Of a stretch of 64,000 bases of DNA, positions 61,533 through 64,000 are shown piece by piece. Location of the stretch: the NCBI RefSeq assembly GCF_018129685.1, contig NZ_JAFCLG010000017.1, positions 62,001 to 126,000 on the forward strand, given 5' to 3'. How positions within the stretch are numbered: position 1 is the first letter of the stretch; each line of letters begins with the position of its first letter. This DNA is from Bradyrhizobium manausense. GTDB taxonomy: Bacteria; Pseudomonadota; Alphaproteobacteria; Rhizobiales; Xanthobacteraceae. The notes beneath the pieces are model-generated. The model was not told the DNA's origin. It saw nothing but the letters and a program-made list of their open reading frames with translations, and did no database searches. The translations under genes were made by a program, and so were the position numbers.

Positions 61533-64000
<2,468 letters not shown>

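Overview
The window reads as chromosomal DNA of a GC-rich alphaproteobacterium, most likely Bradyrhizobium or a close relative. Supporting signs are the protein families and their sequences (PurC, PurL, rpsD, NADP-dependent Icd, ATPase zeta subunit), the glycine-riboswitch-gcvTHP arrangement, and several intergenic palindromic repeats of the kind scattered through Bradyrhizobium genomes. There is no phage, transposase, CRISPR array, rRNA or tRNA that I could recognise. The assignment rests on recall of families, not on a database search.

Layout. 0.16-4 kb: a MASE4 hybrid histidine kinase and a P1-family autoproteolytic hydrolase. 4.1-9.8 kb: a stress-flavoured patch of small genes (two small hydrophilic proteins, one interrupted by an in-frame amber codon; a RaiA/HPF-like ribosome factor; a VIT1-type transporter; PRC-barrel, LTXXQ and EF-hand exported proteins), then rpe and three tiny ORFs. 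9.8-15.2 kb: five genes on the minus strand, a MotA/TolQ-like channel, a one-TM protein with a beta-sandwich domain, a two-TM protein, a metallophosphoesterase and a Ser/Thr kinase-Usp fusion, with a TetR regulator upstream. 15.5-27.5 kb: an M20 amidohydrolase, two AraC regulators (the second lacks its N-terminal half), an acyl-CoA synthetase, a soluble stand-alone SecD P1-domain protein, a membrane cNMP-binding protein, GST, cytochrome b561, murI, an HpcH/HpaI aldolase and an E2-type acyltransferase core without lipoyl domain. 27.5-38 kb: rpsD with leader hairpin and terminator, threonine aldolase, a serine hydrolase, a macrodomain protein, monothiol glutaredoxin, egtB-egtD (ergothioneine), LtrA, BolA, DUF427, a lipoprotein and DUF1328.

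38-47.2 kb is the purine region: purL, then purC-purS-purQ on the minus strand and purB on the plus strand, interleaved with an acyltransferase, a thioesterase, a TPR protein and the ATPase zeta subunit. PurS, PurQ and PurL form the three-part FGAM synthase; PurC and PurB carry out the later SAICAR steps. 47.2-56.3 kb: a palindromic repeat, cyanase, a BTAD-alpha/beta-hydrolase fusion, an MddA/NnrU-like methyltransferase, a lipoprotein, a TrmJ-DUF559 fusion, icd, a DUF3455 protein and a cyclic-nucleotide-gated K+ channel homologue. 56.3-64 kb: alaS, a repeat element, a tandem glycine riboswitch, gcvT, a second repeat block, gcvH and the first 822 codons of gcvP, which runs off the window.

The most interesting candidates are the five-gene channel/kinase/phosphatase cluster at 9.8-14.2 kb, the TrmJ-DUF559 fusion, the soluble SecD-P1 protein, the Popeye-like cNMP protein, the actinobacterial-type PurB and the amber-interrupted small gene.
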